This document shows, in pieces, positions 1-7,491 of a DNA stretch of 64,000 nt. The translations under genes and the position numbers were made by a program. The stretch covers positions 124,001-188,000 of the forward strand of contig NZ_PPQH01000009.1 in NCBI RefSeq assembly GCF_002902385.1, in the 5' to 3' direction. The notes below the pieces were generated by a model. That model saw only the letters and a program-made list of their open reading frames with translations. It did not search any database and was not told where the DNA came from. The first letter of the stretch is position 1. The number at the start of each line of letters is the position of its first letter. Origin of the DNA: Staphylococcus intermedius NCTC 11048. Lineage in GTDB: Bacteria; Bacillota; Bacilli; Staphylococcales; Staphylococcaceae.

Positions 1-211
1 GCAACATTAATATGAAAATGAGTAAATATATAATGAAAAGCGGCCATTCAAAAGCGCGCTTAGGTATGAACAGTTTAATCAAAAAAGCCAATTCTAATGG
101 AATGTAAGCTAAAGATACATTGAGTGTTAAAAATTTGAGCTGATTGGGAATAAGTATTGAAATAAGTATTAATACCACATAAGTGATTCGCGCAATGTAT
201 CGGGCATTCAT
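1..211 (-). CDS. DUF1361-like membrane protein (5' part only)
   Basis: The reading frame starts at the ATG at 211-209, behind a strong ribosome site (complement of tacctcctt, 217-225), and runs without a stop off the left edge, so only about 70 N-terminal residues are present. The peptide is hydrophobic, with a first membrane segment near residues 9-24 and then a motif NVSLAYIPLEL that resembles the conserved N-terminal part of DUF1361 membrane proteins. Function is unknown. It is divergent from norA. Family assignment is from memory of the motif and is moderately sure. Confidence 0.7.
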   Translation of the reverse strand, partial: MNARYIARITYVVLILISILIPNQLKFLTLNVSLAYIPLELAFLIKLFIPKRAFEWPLFIIYLLIFILML

Positions 212-516
212 GGTGATACCTCCTTCTGTAAGGTATATAGCATAACTGTTAATTTCGACGGTTTCAAACTTTTTACAGTCACTGAAAGCGGAATCGGTCT
301 CGAGTTGTAGTCATGGCTGTGGTGTCTCATTTTCTATCTATACATCGATTCAAATAAGTGATAGCAGTCATCATGAATTTGAAATTAAAGTGGTGCAAAA
401 ATATTGATGTTTTTAATTTTAAAATCTATTCATTTTAGTGCTTCAAAACTTTCTTTTGTAAATTGAATGTTATATAATGTTGTAATATTTTGAATGAAGC
501 GAAAGGAGTGGTGCAT
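212..516. other. Divergent intergenic region upstream of norA
   Basis: About 305 bases between two divergent starts. It holds the ribosome site of the left gene and, near the right end, a -10 like TATAAT (473-478) for norA. No open frame with a ribosome site was seen. MgrA/NorG-type regulation of norA is known in S. aureus, but no specific operator could be identified by eye. Confidence 0.5.
450..478 (+). promoter_or_regulatory. Candidate norA promoter
   Basis: A perfect -10 hexamer TATAAT lies at 473-478, about 40 bases before the start codon. The matching -35 position (450-455, TTTCTT) is weak, which would suit an activator- or repressor-modulated promoter. Confidence 0.4.
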
Positions 517-1683
517 TTGAAAAAGCAATTCATTATCTTATATTTAAATATTTTCCTCGTCTTTTTAGGCATAGGGCTCATTATTCCTGTCTTACCTGTT
601 TATTTAAAAGATTTAGGGCTGTCAGGTGCAGATCTAGGAATACTTGTTGCCGTTTTTGCACTTGCTCAAATGTTGATTTCACCTTTTGGCGGGACGTTGG
701 CTGATCGATTAGGTAAAAAACTCATTATTTGTATTGGCTTAGTTTTATTTAGTATTTCTGAGTTTTTATTTGCAGCAAGTCATACTTTTTCATTGCTGAT
801 TGTATCTCGTATCCTTGGTGGCTTTAGTGCAGGGATGATCATGCCAGGGGTCACAGGTTTGATTGCGGATCTCTCTCCACCAAAAGATAAAGCACGCAAT
901 TTTGGTTACATGTCTGCGATTATTTCAGCAGGTTTTATTTTAGGACCAGGGATCGGTGGATTCTTAGCTGAGATTTCGCATCGTTTACCATTTGTTTTTG
1001 CGGGTGTGCTTGGAGTTTTAGCATTTATTTGTACGTTAGTGTTCGTTCAATCACCAAAACATACAACGACACAAGGCTTTCCGCAGTTTGATAGTACAGA
1101 ACTCGGCAAAATTAATTATAAAGCCTTTATTACACCGGCTATTTTAACGTTGATTTTGGCATTTGGCTTATCTGCATTTGAAACATTGTTCCCATTGTAT
1201 ACGGCAGATAAAATGAATTTCCAACCCGCTGATATTTCGATTGCGATTACAGGTGGCGGTATTTTTGGCGCGATTTTCCAAGTGTTTTTATTTGATAAAA
1301 TGATACGTCACATGAGTGAACTGATATTTATTATTTATGCTTTAATTTATTCGGCTTTTGTCCTCATGCTACTGATTTTTGCGCATAGTTATTGGCACGT
1401 GATGTTGATTTGCTTCATCGTGTTTATCGGATTTGACTTAATTCGACCTGCTTTAACGAATTATTTCTCCAATATTGCAGGGAATCGTCAAGGCTTTGCG
1501 GGTGGACTGAATTCAACATTTACGAGTATGGGGAATTTCATTGGACCACTGATTGCTGGCGGTTTATACGATGTGAACATTGAATATCCGTTATACATGT
1601 CCATTATATTTATGTTACTCGGCTGTATTGTGATTATGATTGAAAGACAGTTACGCCGTCATCAAAATTTGAAACAATCTTAA
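517..1683 (+). CDS. norA: Multidrug efflux MFS transporter NorA
   Basis: Major facilitator superfamily exporter that pumps fluoroquinolones, dyes and quaternary compounds out by proton antiport. A TTG start at 517 is chosen: ribosome site AAAGGAG (502-508) is 8 bases upstream and the protein is then 388 residues, the same length as S. aureus NorA. An upstream TTG at 490 would add nine residues that do not match the family. Visible motifs are MFS motif A (GGTLADRLGKK, residues 58-68) and the antiporter motif C (GPGIGGF). Twelve membrane segments are expected. Monocistronic, followed by a strong terminator. Intact norA is a core chromosomal gene in staphylococci and does not by itself imply drug resistance. 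Confidence 0.96.
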   Translation: MKKQFIILYLNIFLVFLGIGLIIPVLPVYLKDLGLSGADLGILVAVFALAQMLISPFGGTLADRLGKKLIICIGLVLFSISEFLFAASHTFSLLIVSRILGGFSAGMIMPGVTGLIADLSPPKDKARNFGYMSAIISAGFILGPGIGGFLAEISHRLPFVFAGVLGVLAFICTLVFVQSPKHTTTQGFPQFDSTELGKINYKAFITPAILTLILAFGLSAFETLFPLYTADKMNFQPADISIAITGGGIFGAIFQVFLFDKMIRHMSELIFIIYALIYSAFVLMLLIFAHSYWHVMLICFIVFIGFDLIRPALTNYFSNIAGNRQGFAGGLNSTFTSMGNFIGPLIAGGLYDVNIEYPLYMSIIFMLLGCIVIMIERQLRRHQNLKQS

Positions 1684-1708
1684 ATAACGAAATCAAAAGT
1701 AAAATGGA

Positions 1709-1772
1709 ACAGTAGATCGCGCATTTGACACATCATCACAACAAGGGTGTCATGCGAGCATCTACTGTTTTT
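1709..1772 (+). terminator. norA terminator
   Basis: Long inverted repeat, ACAGTAGAT-GCGCAT against ATGCG-ATCTACTGT, followed by a T run. The loop carries a second small stem, gacac/gtgtc. Confidence 0.85.
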
Positions 1773-1821
1773 CATGTTATAATGTTGGAAATTGAACTGA
1801 AGAAGTAGGAGCGAATACGTG

Positions 1822-4146
1822 ATGCACATTAAAATATTAGGCTATAACATTTTTCAAAAAGGTGGCACAACGCGAAGTAACCTTAACTTAATCCAAAGTT
1901 TTTTGCGTGCAGGTCATCAAGTAACATATGTCAACTACATGCATTTTCGTCAACGGCAAGTAGCTCAATTGAAAGCAGAAGAAGGACCGGCAATTGAAGA
2001 CGTACAGTTTAGCGCATTTCGTGGGGCAGAGACGTTAAATCAAGCAGATTTGCTCATTTTAACACGTGAGGACTTTTTCAAATTTGCTCGAGAAGTGAAG
2101 CATCGTGCGCCACACATGCTTATTTTAGGCGAGATCCACAGTCCATTAGCGTATATCAACCCGCAAATGGATCTCGCATTAGAAGCACTTGATGCGGTGC
2201 GTGTGAGTACGCCGAAAATTACCGAAGCGTTTCAACAGCGATATAACTATCCGTACGTTTTTCCGATGTATGTGAATCATCAGCATGTGCAGTTTCAACA
2301 GCAACCGGTTCATCAAACGCACAATTTATTAATGAAAGCGCGTTTTGAAGATGAAATTAAAGATATTTCGTATGTGTTAAAGCTGATGCGCTATCTCGTG
2401 TATACACAACATGAAACAAACATCCATCTTTATTTACAAGGCTATGGGCCATCATTGGAACTATACGAAAATCTCGTGGTGGCTTATCATTTAGAAGATT
2501 ATGTCCATATTAACGGACCAGAGCCGACAGATTATATTTACGTGTCGACGTCGCCATATGAAACATTCGGCTATTCTATTTTAGAAGCTATGGCACAAGG
2601 TAATCGTGTTTGTCTTTATCCAGGCGAGGACGATGTGTTGAAAGATATTTATGCGCCGTTTCATGCGGTCACTTGGATCACGAAATCATTAGAAAGTGAC
2701 GCTGAGAAAATTGTAGCAATGGTCAATGGTACGTACACGGATGTAGAACGTGAAGCAGATGTTGAGACTTTCCGTAAACAACTCGCGCAAAGTCATGATA
2801 CGGAGGCGTTAATCCGTCAAACTAAAGCCATTGCAGCACAGCATACAATCGATGTGTCACAAATTGCAAAACCGAAAATGAAAGCCCGTTATCAATACGT
2901 ACAAAATACGGCTAAACATATAGCAGTTAAAGTGAAAGAGACTGCAGAACAAGCACCGAAAAGTCCGTTTCGCAAAGGATCGCGATTGTATCAATTGACA
3001 CGTAAAGGGCTCTTTAACGTTGAAGCACAAGTGAAAAAATTTCAAAATCAACGGCGTCATGTGTCTGACAAGGCTGTGTTTATTGAATCATTCCATGGAA
3101 AAAACTTTTCAGGAGATCCGAAAGCCATTGTATGTGCGATAAAGCGCATGTATCCTGAGTTAACCATCTATGTGAGTGCGGCAGATCCGTTAGTGGAAAT
3201 GGAAATCCGTAGCTATAACATGACACCTGTACGCTTTGGCACACGTGCTTATATCCGTGCTTTCGAACAATGTCGTTACGTTGTGATTAACGGTAATTTG
3301 TGGGACAGATTGGTCAAACATCCTGAGCAACAAGTCATTCAAACATGGCATGGTTTCCCACTCAAACGAATGGTGAACGATTTGGTAGACGCTGTTGAAC
3401 GTGAAAAACAAGCCCAACAATTTGCGCCACGGATGCAAAAGTGGGATGTCTTGTTATCATCTTCGGAACGCTATGAAACTTATATTCGCTCAGCATTCCG
3501 ACTTGATACGCACCCGAATTTAACGATTTTACGTGAAGGGGCACCTCGAAATAGTTTGTTAATACGCTATCAAAATGACGAAGCGAAATGGTTGGACATT
3601 CAAGAAAAGTATTTATTTCAACGTGATGCATCTAAAAAGTACATTTTATTTTGCCCGACTTGGCGTAAAAATGTACGGGAATCTGTGTCAGAATTAGATA
3701 TTGTCGGACTGTTGGAACGACTTCCTGCATCTTATGAAATGATTGTGAAGTTGCATCCGAATGAAGGGCATTTACGTGAACGCTATCAAAACTTACATCC
3801 GCGTGTGCATTGCTTTTTTAATGAAATGGTGGACATCCAAGAGTTATATTTAATCTCAGATGTCCTCATATCAGACTATTCATCAGCCATGTTTGATTAT
3901 GCGCATTTAAATCGTCCTATTTTAATTCTTGATGAAGATACGGTAAATTATCAACAAGATGTCGGTTTTTATTTTGATATACATGAATTTCCAAGTATTC
4001 AAAAAGTGACGCCGGATGTTGAAAAAATTCAAGAGTATATTGAGTCGACGTCAACAGTGGACCACCAAGCGGTCATTACACAATTAATGACGTATGATGC
4101 ACTGGATTCTGATGAACGAGTTGTGCAATCGATATTCGCACGATAA
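1822..4146 (+). CDS. Fused glycosyltransferase and CDP-glycerol glycerophosphotransferase family protein (TagF-like)
   Basis: Two enzyme halves in one 774-residue chain. The N-terminal half (about 1-340) looks like a GT4/GT-B glycosyltransferase: GGTTRSNLNLI near the start, and SPYETFGYSILEAM near residue 245 with the E-x7-E type arrangement. The C-terminal half (about 400-774) is a Glyphos_transf (TagB/TagF) domain: QTWHGFPLKR near 507, FCPTWRKN, VKLHPNE and LISDVLISDYSSAMFDY near 680. Such enzymes transfer glycerol phosphate from CDP-glycerol to wall polymer acceptors at the inner membrane face. The ATG at 1822 or the GTG at 1819 could be the start; AGGAG sits at 1807-1811. No signal peptide. 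Not part of a tar cluster here. Actual acceptor and product are unknown. Confidence 0.85.
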   Translation: MHIKILGYNIFQKGGTTRSNLNLIQSFLRAGHQVTYVNYMHFRQRQVAQLKAEEGPAIEDVQFSAFRGAETLNQADLLILTREDFFKFAREVKHRAPHMLILGEIHSPLAYINPQMDLALEALDAVRVSTPKITEAFQQRYNYPYVFPMYVNHQHVQFQQQPVHQTHNLLMKARFEDEIKDISYVLKLMRYLVYTQHETNIHLYLQGYGPSLELYENLVVAYHLEDYVHINGPEPTDYIYVSTSPYETFGYSILEAMAQGNRVCLYPGEDDVLKDIYAPFHAVTWITKSLESDAEKIVAMVNGTYTDVEREADVETFRKQLAQSHDTEALIRQTKAIAAQHTIDVSQIAKPKMKARYQYVQNTAKHIAVKVKETAEQAPKSPFRKGSRLYQLTRKGLFNVEAQVKKFQNQRRHVSDKAVFIESFHGKNFSGDPKAIVCAIKRMYPELTIYVSAADPLVEMEIRSYNMTPVRFGTRAYIRAFEQCRYVVINGNLWDRLVKHPEQQVIQTWHGFPLKRMVNDLVDAVEREKQAQQFAPRMQKWDVLLSSSERYETYIRSAFRLDTHPNLTILREGAPRNSLLIRYQNDEAKWLDIQEKYLFQRDASKKYILFCPTWRKNVRESVSELDIVGLLERLPASYEMIVKLHPNEGHLRERYQNLHPRVHCFFNEMVDIQELYLISDVLISDYSSAMFDYAHLNRPILILDEDTVNYQQDVGFYFDIHEFPSIQKVTPDVEKIQEYIESTSTVDHQAVITQLMTYDALDSDERVVQSIFAR

Positions 4147-4168
4147 ATGATAGAAAGAAGGTATGGTT

Positions 4169-4654
4169 ATGGCGAAACAAAAGAAAACGAATGCGATGCG
4201 TCAATTGGATCGAGCGAAAGTAGATTATGATATTCGAATGTTTGAAATCGGTGAAGGCCATCTTGAAGGTCATGAAGTGGCGGCGCTCATCAATGCGAAT
4301 AGTGCAGAAGTGTACAAAACGCTCGTCCTTGAAAATGCAGACCATGAACACTTTGTCTTTGTCATTCCAGTGACAGCGCATTTAGATATGAAAGCAGCAG
4401 CGGCAGCAGTAAACGAAAAGAAATTGCATTTGATGCCACTTGATGATTTGAAGAAAGTGACAGGCTACGTGCGTGGTGGTTGCTCCCCAATCGGAATGAA
4501 GACACATTTTCCGACAGTCATTAATGATACGATTGGGTTGCTCGACAGGGTCTTTGTGAGTGCAGGGCAACGTGGTGTGCAGATGGGCTTAGCACCGCAT
4601 GATTTAATTGACATGAGCCGTGCAGAAGTGAAAGATGTTATACAATCCCATTAA
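4169..4654 (+). CDS. ybaK: Cys-tRNA(Pro) deacylase, YbaK/EbsC family
   Basis: Small editing enzyme (161 residues) that hydrolyses misacylated Cys-tRNA(Pro). The YbaK/aaRS-associated fold is recognised from KTLVLENADHEHFVFVIPV, and YVRGGCSPIGMK, the conserved glycine-cysteine-serine-proline loop of the family. The start at 4169 is preferred over the ATG two codons upstream, because the AAAGAAGG ribosome site (4154-4161) then has a spacing of 7 bases. It lies 22 bases after the TagF-like gene, so the two are probably cotranscribed. Confidence 0.93.
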   Translation: MAKQKKTNAMRQLDRAKVDYDIRMFEIGEGHLEGHEVAALINANSAEVYKTLVLENADHEHFVFVIPVTAHLDMKAAAAAVNEKKLHLMPLDDLKKVTGYVRGGCSPIGMKTHFPTVINDTIGLLDRVFVSAGQRGVQMGLAPHDLIDMSRAEVKDVIQSH

Positions 4655-4797
4655 GTAAGACATAATACTTTGCCACAGTTGTTATATACAACAAATGTCT
4701 GACAATGAGATAAGCCTCGGGACTCAGGTGTTCAGCGATGCGTACATGATAGAATGGGGATGTAGCGAAGTTAAAAATGACGAATATGGAGTTGTTG

Positions 4798-4977
4798 ATG
4801 ATGAGAGTCAGAGATTATTTTGACCGTATTAAAGAAAATTTGTTAGATATGAAGGTCGGTTCTAAAAGTTTTGTGATTATGATTGTGTCAATGGTGTTGT
4901 TAAGTATGATCTTTACGCCATTTATCGGTATTCCAGCTGGTGCTGTCATCGGCTCTTATGCGTATGAAAGATATTAA
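4798..4977 (+). CDS. Small membrane protein of unknown function
   Basis: A 59-residue protein: a charged amphipathic N-terminus (MMRVRDYFDRIKENLLDMK), then one long hydrophobic stretch (SFVIMIVSMVLLSMIF and GIPAGAVIGSYAYE) that may form one or two membrane segments. Three starts are possible (4777, 4798, 4801). GGAG at 4788-4791 best fits 4798. It is followed by a strong bidirectional terminator. No family recognised. Confidence 0.65.
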   Translation: MMRVRDYFDRIKENLLDMKVGSKSFVIMIVSMVLLSMIFTPFIGIPAGAVIGSYAYERY

Positions 4978-4990
4978 TATCATAAAATAA

Positions 4991-5038
4991 AAAAAGAAGC
5001 GTGATGCGACGAAAAAGGTCGGTCACGCTTCTTTTTTT
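4991..5038. terminator. Bidirectional terminator
   Basis: AAAAAGAAGCGTG / CACGCTTCTTTTTTT hairpin with A and T runs on both sides. It serves the 59-residue gene on the plus strand and the convergent small gene on the minus strand, whose stop codon lies inside the hairpin. Confidence 0.85.
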
Positions 5039-5226
5039 AGCTTGTATATGATGTAAATGTCAATGATAATAAACGTCCAGAAAACGAGTAAACTGACAAC
5101 ACTTAACATGAGTGCAATATTTGATTCTTTTGTCATAATATTTACAATGTCCAATACGACAAAACCTATAAAAATCACTAGAGAAATGACTAGCGAGGTC
5201 AGCCGTGCTTCTTTACTTTTTAGCAT
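5023..5226 (-). CDS. Small two-helix membrane protein
   Basis: 67 residues from the ATG at 5226, with GGGGGA seven bases upstream. After MLKSKEARL come two hydrophobic segments (LVISLVIFIGFVVLDIV and IALMLSVVSLLVFWTFIII), and the tail is YKLKKEA, so both ends are probably cytoplasmic. No family recognised. The stop codon overlaps the shared terminator. Confidence 0.7.
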   Translation of the reverse strand: MLKSKEARLTSLVISLVIFIGFVVLDIVNIMTKESNIALMLSVVSLLVFWTFIIIDIYIIYKLKKEA

Positions 5227-5337
5227 CACCACGTCCCCCTTCAATCTCCTATTTATCTACTATTATTTTAACAAAAGATTGAAACTATTTCGATTGAATA
5301 ACGTGGTCATGATGACATTGCCCACGATCCTAATCTT

Positions 5338-5547
5338 TCAATGACGCTCACTTTTGAACCGATTCTTAATTGTATTGAAAAGATAGGCTGCTCCCAACGC
5401 ACAGAATACGACAATGATGATATTGATGAACCACTGCCACCAATGCTCTGACGGGAGATAAGAAAAGAGTACAAAGAAAGGAATAACAAAAATCAAATCC
5501 AAAATGCCGATACCTGTCAATGCTTCATCAAGTCGATCCTTTTTCAA
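5338..5547 (-). CDS. Small two-helix membrane protein
   Basis: 69 residues from a TTG start at 5547, chosen because AAAGGAG lies 10 bases upstream; an in-frame ATG 17 codons earlier has no ribosome site. The sequence has the segments GILDLIFVIPFFVLFSYL and WFINIIIVVFCALGAAYLF and a basic tail (KNRFKSERH). It is oriented like the neighbouring 67-residue protein, about 110 bases apart, possibly as a pair. Function unknown. Confidence 0.65.
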   Translation of the reverse strand: MKKDRLDEALTGIGILDLIFVIPFFVLFSYLPSEHWWQWFINIIIVVFCALGAAYLFNTIKNRFKSERH

Positions 5548-5762
5548 ATTTAGCACGCTCCTTTTGCGTATCATGTATTGATATAACATGTGATCCACTT
5601 AACCTTATCATAGCATGACTGCATGATGATGAATAGTGATTTCATGTATCTCAACCCAAGCGAAAATGAAAGATTTTAAGGGTATATTTGATTGATTGTG
5701 ACTGAAATTTGTCCTTTTTTATTGTTTCGTGACTGTTTTTGAAAATTAATGACCGAAAATGG

Positions 5763-5791
5763 TTGATTTATGAAAACGGATACACTATAAT
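5763..5791 (+). promoter_or_regulatory. fruRKA promoter
   Basis: TTGATT (5763-5768), spacer of 17, TATAAT (5786-5791), followed by the fruR start 24 bases downstream. This is a near-consensus sigma-A promoter. Confidence 0.8.
5771..5784 (+). promoter_or_regulatory. Candidate CcpA cre site in the fru promoter
   Basis: TGAAAACGGATACA matches the cre consensus TGWAANCGNTNWCA at all fixed positions but one. It sits entirely between the -35 and -10 boxes, a position where CcpA binding would block polymerase. Carbon catabolite control of the fructose operon is inferred, not shown. Confidence 0.6.
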
Positions 5792-5814
5792 GTAACTGAA
5801 TTGAGGTGATAAAG

Positions 5815-6567
5815 TTGTTAACGGAAAAAAGGCATGAACTGATACTGACTGCATTGGAACAACATCAGTTCCTATCATTGCAACATCTTATTGAATATAC
5901 AGGCTCAAGTGCCTCAACGATTCGACGTGACTTATCAAAACTTCAAGAGGAAGGTAAGTTGACGCGCGTACATGGGGGCGCGAAGTTAATTGGCGAACAA
6001 AAAGAACCTGAACTTCATGAGAAAAGAACACAACATATTGAAGAAAAGGTCGAAATTGCAAAAAGAGCGGCACAACTGGTCAATGATGGCGATTGTTTAT
6101 ATTTGGATGCCGGTTCAACAACTTTAGAAATGATTCCTTTTTTAACAGCGAAAGAGATTACAGTGATCACGAACGGTTTGTCTCACGTTGAAGAGTTATT
6201 GAAAAAAGGCATTGCGACTAAAATTATTGGCGGCGATGTGAAAGCTAACACGCTCGCGGTAGTTGGAAGTCGTGCAGTCTCGTTTTTACAACATTATCGC
6301 TTTAATAAAGTTTTTCTAGGTGTGAATGGAATCGATTGTGAAGCGGGACTTACCACACCGGATGAACGTGAGGCGATTGTAAAAGAGACAGCGATGATGC
6401 ACGCACAACAAACGTATATATTGGCGGATGCATCAAAGTTCAATCAACAATATTTAGCGGCGATTCACACGACAGAGCAACCGATTTTGATTACTTCAGA
6501 AAAAGCGCGTCATATACAGAATTTTGATGTTTATGACCATCATTTTGAAATATTAGGAGGCAAATGA
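5815..6567 (+). CDS. fruR: DeoR-family transcriptional regulator of the fructose operon
   Basis: 250-residue DeoR-type regulator. The N-terminal winged helix-turn-helix (about 1-57: ELILTALEQHQFLSLQHL...STIRRDLSKLQEEG) binds DNA. The C-terminal sugar-phosphate sensor has the DAGSTT phosphate loop near residue 98. It presumably responds to fructose 1-phosphate and controls its own operon. The TTG at 5815 is taken as start, with GAGGTGA five bases upstream and a start MLTEKRHEL like other staphylococcal FruR. The stop overlaps the fruK start (TGATG). Confidence 0.93.
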   Translation: MLTEKRHELILTALEQHQFLSLQHLIEYTGSSASTIRRDLSKLQEEGKLTRVHGGAKLIGEQKEPELHEKRTQHIEEKVEIAKRAAQLVNDGDCLYLDAGSTTLEMIPFLTAKEITVITNGLSHVEELLKKGIATKIIGGDVKANTLAVVGSRAVSFLQHYRFNKVFLGVNGIDCEAGLTTPDEREAIVKETAMMHAQQTYILADASKFNQQYLAAIHTTEQPILITSEKARHIQNFDVYDHHFEILGGK

Positions 6568-7490
6568 TGATTTATACAGTGACATTCAATCCATCTATTG
6601 ATTATGTCATGTTTGTAGATGATTTTGCTGCGGGAGATTTGAATCGTACGACAGCCACTGCTAAATTTGCGGGTGGTAAAGGGATCAACGTTTCTCGCGT
6701 TTTACAAACATTGCACGTTCCTTCAACGGCTTTAGGATTCATCGGTGGTTTTCCAGGACAATTTATCGAAAACACGCTCAAAGCAGAAGGAATTCATACG
6801 GCATTTACACACGTTGATGAAGATACACGCATTAATGTGAAGTTAAAGAGTCAAGCTGAGACAGAAATTAATGCAGCTGGTCCACATATTACTGAGGCAC
6901 AAGTTGCGACGTTATTCGAACAACTTCAAGCGACAACAGCAGAGGACATTGTCGTTGTAGCCGGAAGTGTGCCTTCAAGTTTGCCGGACACGATTTATAT
7001 CGATATTGCAAAAATCACACAACAAACCGGCGCAAAACTCGTTGCTGATGCTGAAAAGTCTTTAATCGAAGGGATTTTACCGTATCATCCTTTATTTATT
7101 AAACCCAATCAACACGAACTTGAAGCGATGTTTGACACGAAAATAGAGACAGATCAAGATGTGTTGACGTATGCGCGACGTTTAGTTGACAAAGGGGCAC
7201 AATCTGTCATCGTATCACTTGGTGGCGATGGCGCACTTTATGCAGACAAAGATGTGGCATACAAGATTCAAGCGCCACAAGGTCAAGTCGTGAATACGGT
7301 AGGTGCGGGTGACAGTACAGTAGCAGGGATGATTGCAGGGCTTTCACAAAATCTCGCGTTACCCGATGCTTTGACATTAGCGATTGCATCAGGTTCTGCG
7401 ACAGCTTTTAACGATGATTTAGCACAATTTGACACAATTCAAGAACTCCAAGCACATGTGACGATTCAACCACTTAATGAGGAGGGGTAA
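6567..7490 (+). CDS. fruK: 1-phosphofructokinase
   Basis: PfkB-family sugar kinase (307 residues) that converts fructose 1-phosphate, the product of FruA uptake, to fructose 1,6-bisphosphate. It shows the PfkB signature FAGGKGINVSR near residue 38 and the C-terminal TVGAGDSTVAG near residue 245, which contains the catalytic aspartate and anion hole. Two tandem ATGs exist (6564 and 6567). The second gives the usual MIYTVTFNPS start and a six-base spacing from AGGAGG (6555-6560). Translationally coupled to fruR and followed directly by fruA. Confidence 0.96.
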   Translation: MIYTVTFNPSIDYVMFVDDFAAGDLNRTTATAKFAGGKGINVSRVLQTLHVPSTALGFIGGFPGQFIENTLKAEGIHTAFTHVDEDTRINVKLKSQAETEINAAGPHITEAQVATLFEQLQATTAEDIVVVAGSVPSSLPDTIYIDIAKITQQTGAKLVADAEKSLIEGILPYHPLFIKPNQHELEAMFDTKIETDQDVLTYARRLVDKGAQSVIVSLGGDGALYADKDVAYKIQAPQGQVVNTVGAGDSTVAGMIAGLSQNLALPDALTLAIASGSATAFNDDLAQFDTIQELQAHVTIQPLNEEG

Positions 7491-7491
7491 C

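Noticed and set aside
4700-4750. A third copy of the dispersed element (GCCTCGGGACTCAGG)
   Set aside because: Only a few words resemble the others and the order is not kept; too weak.
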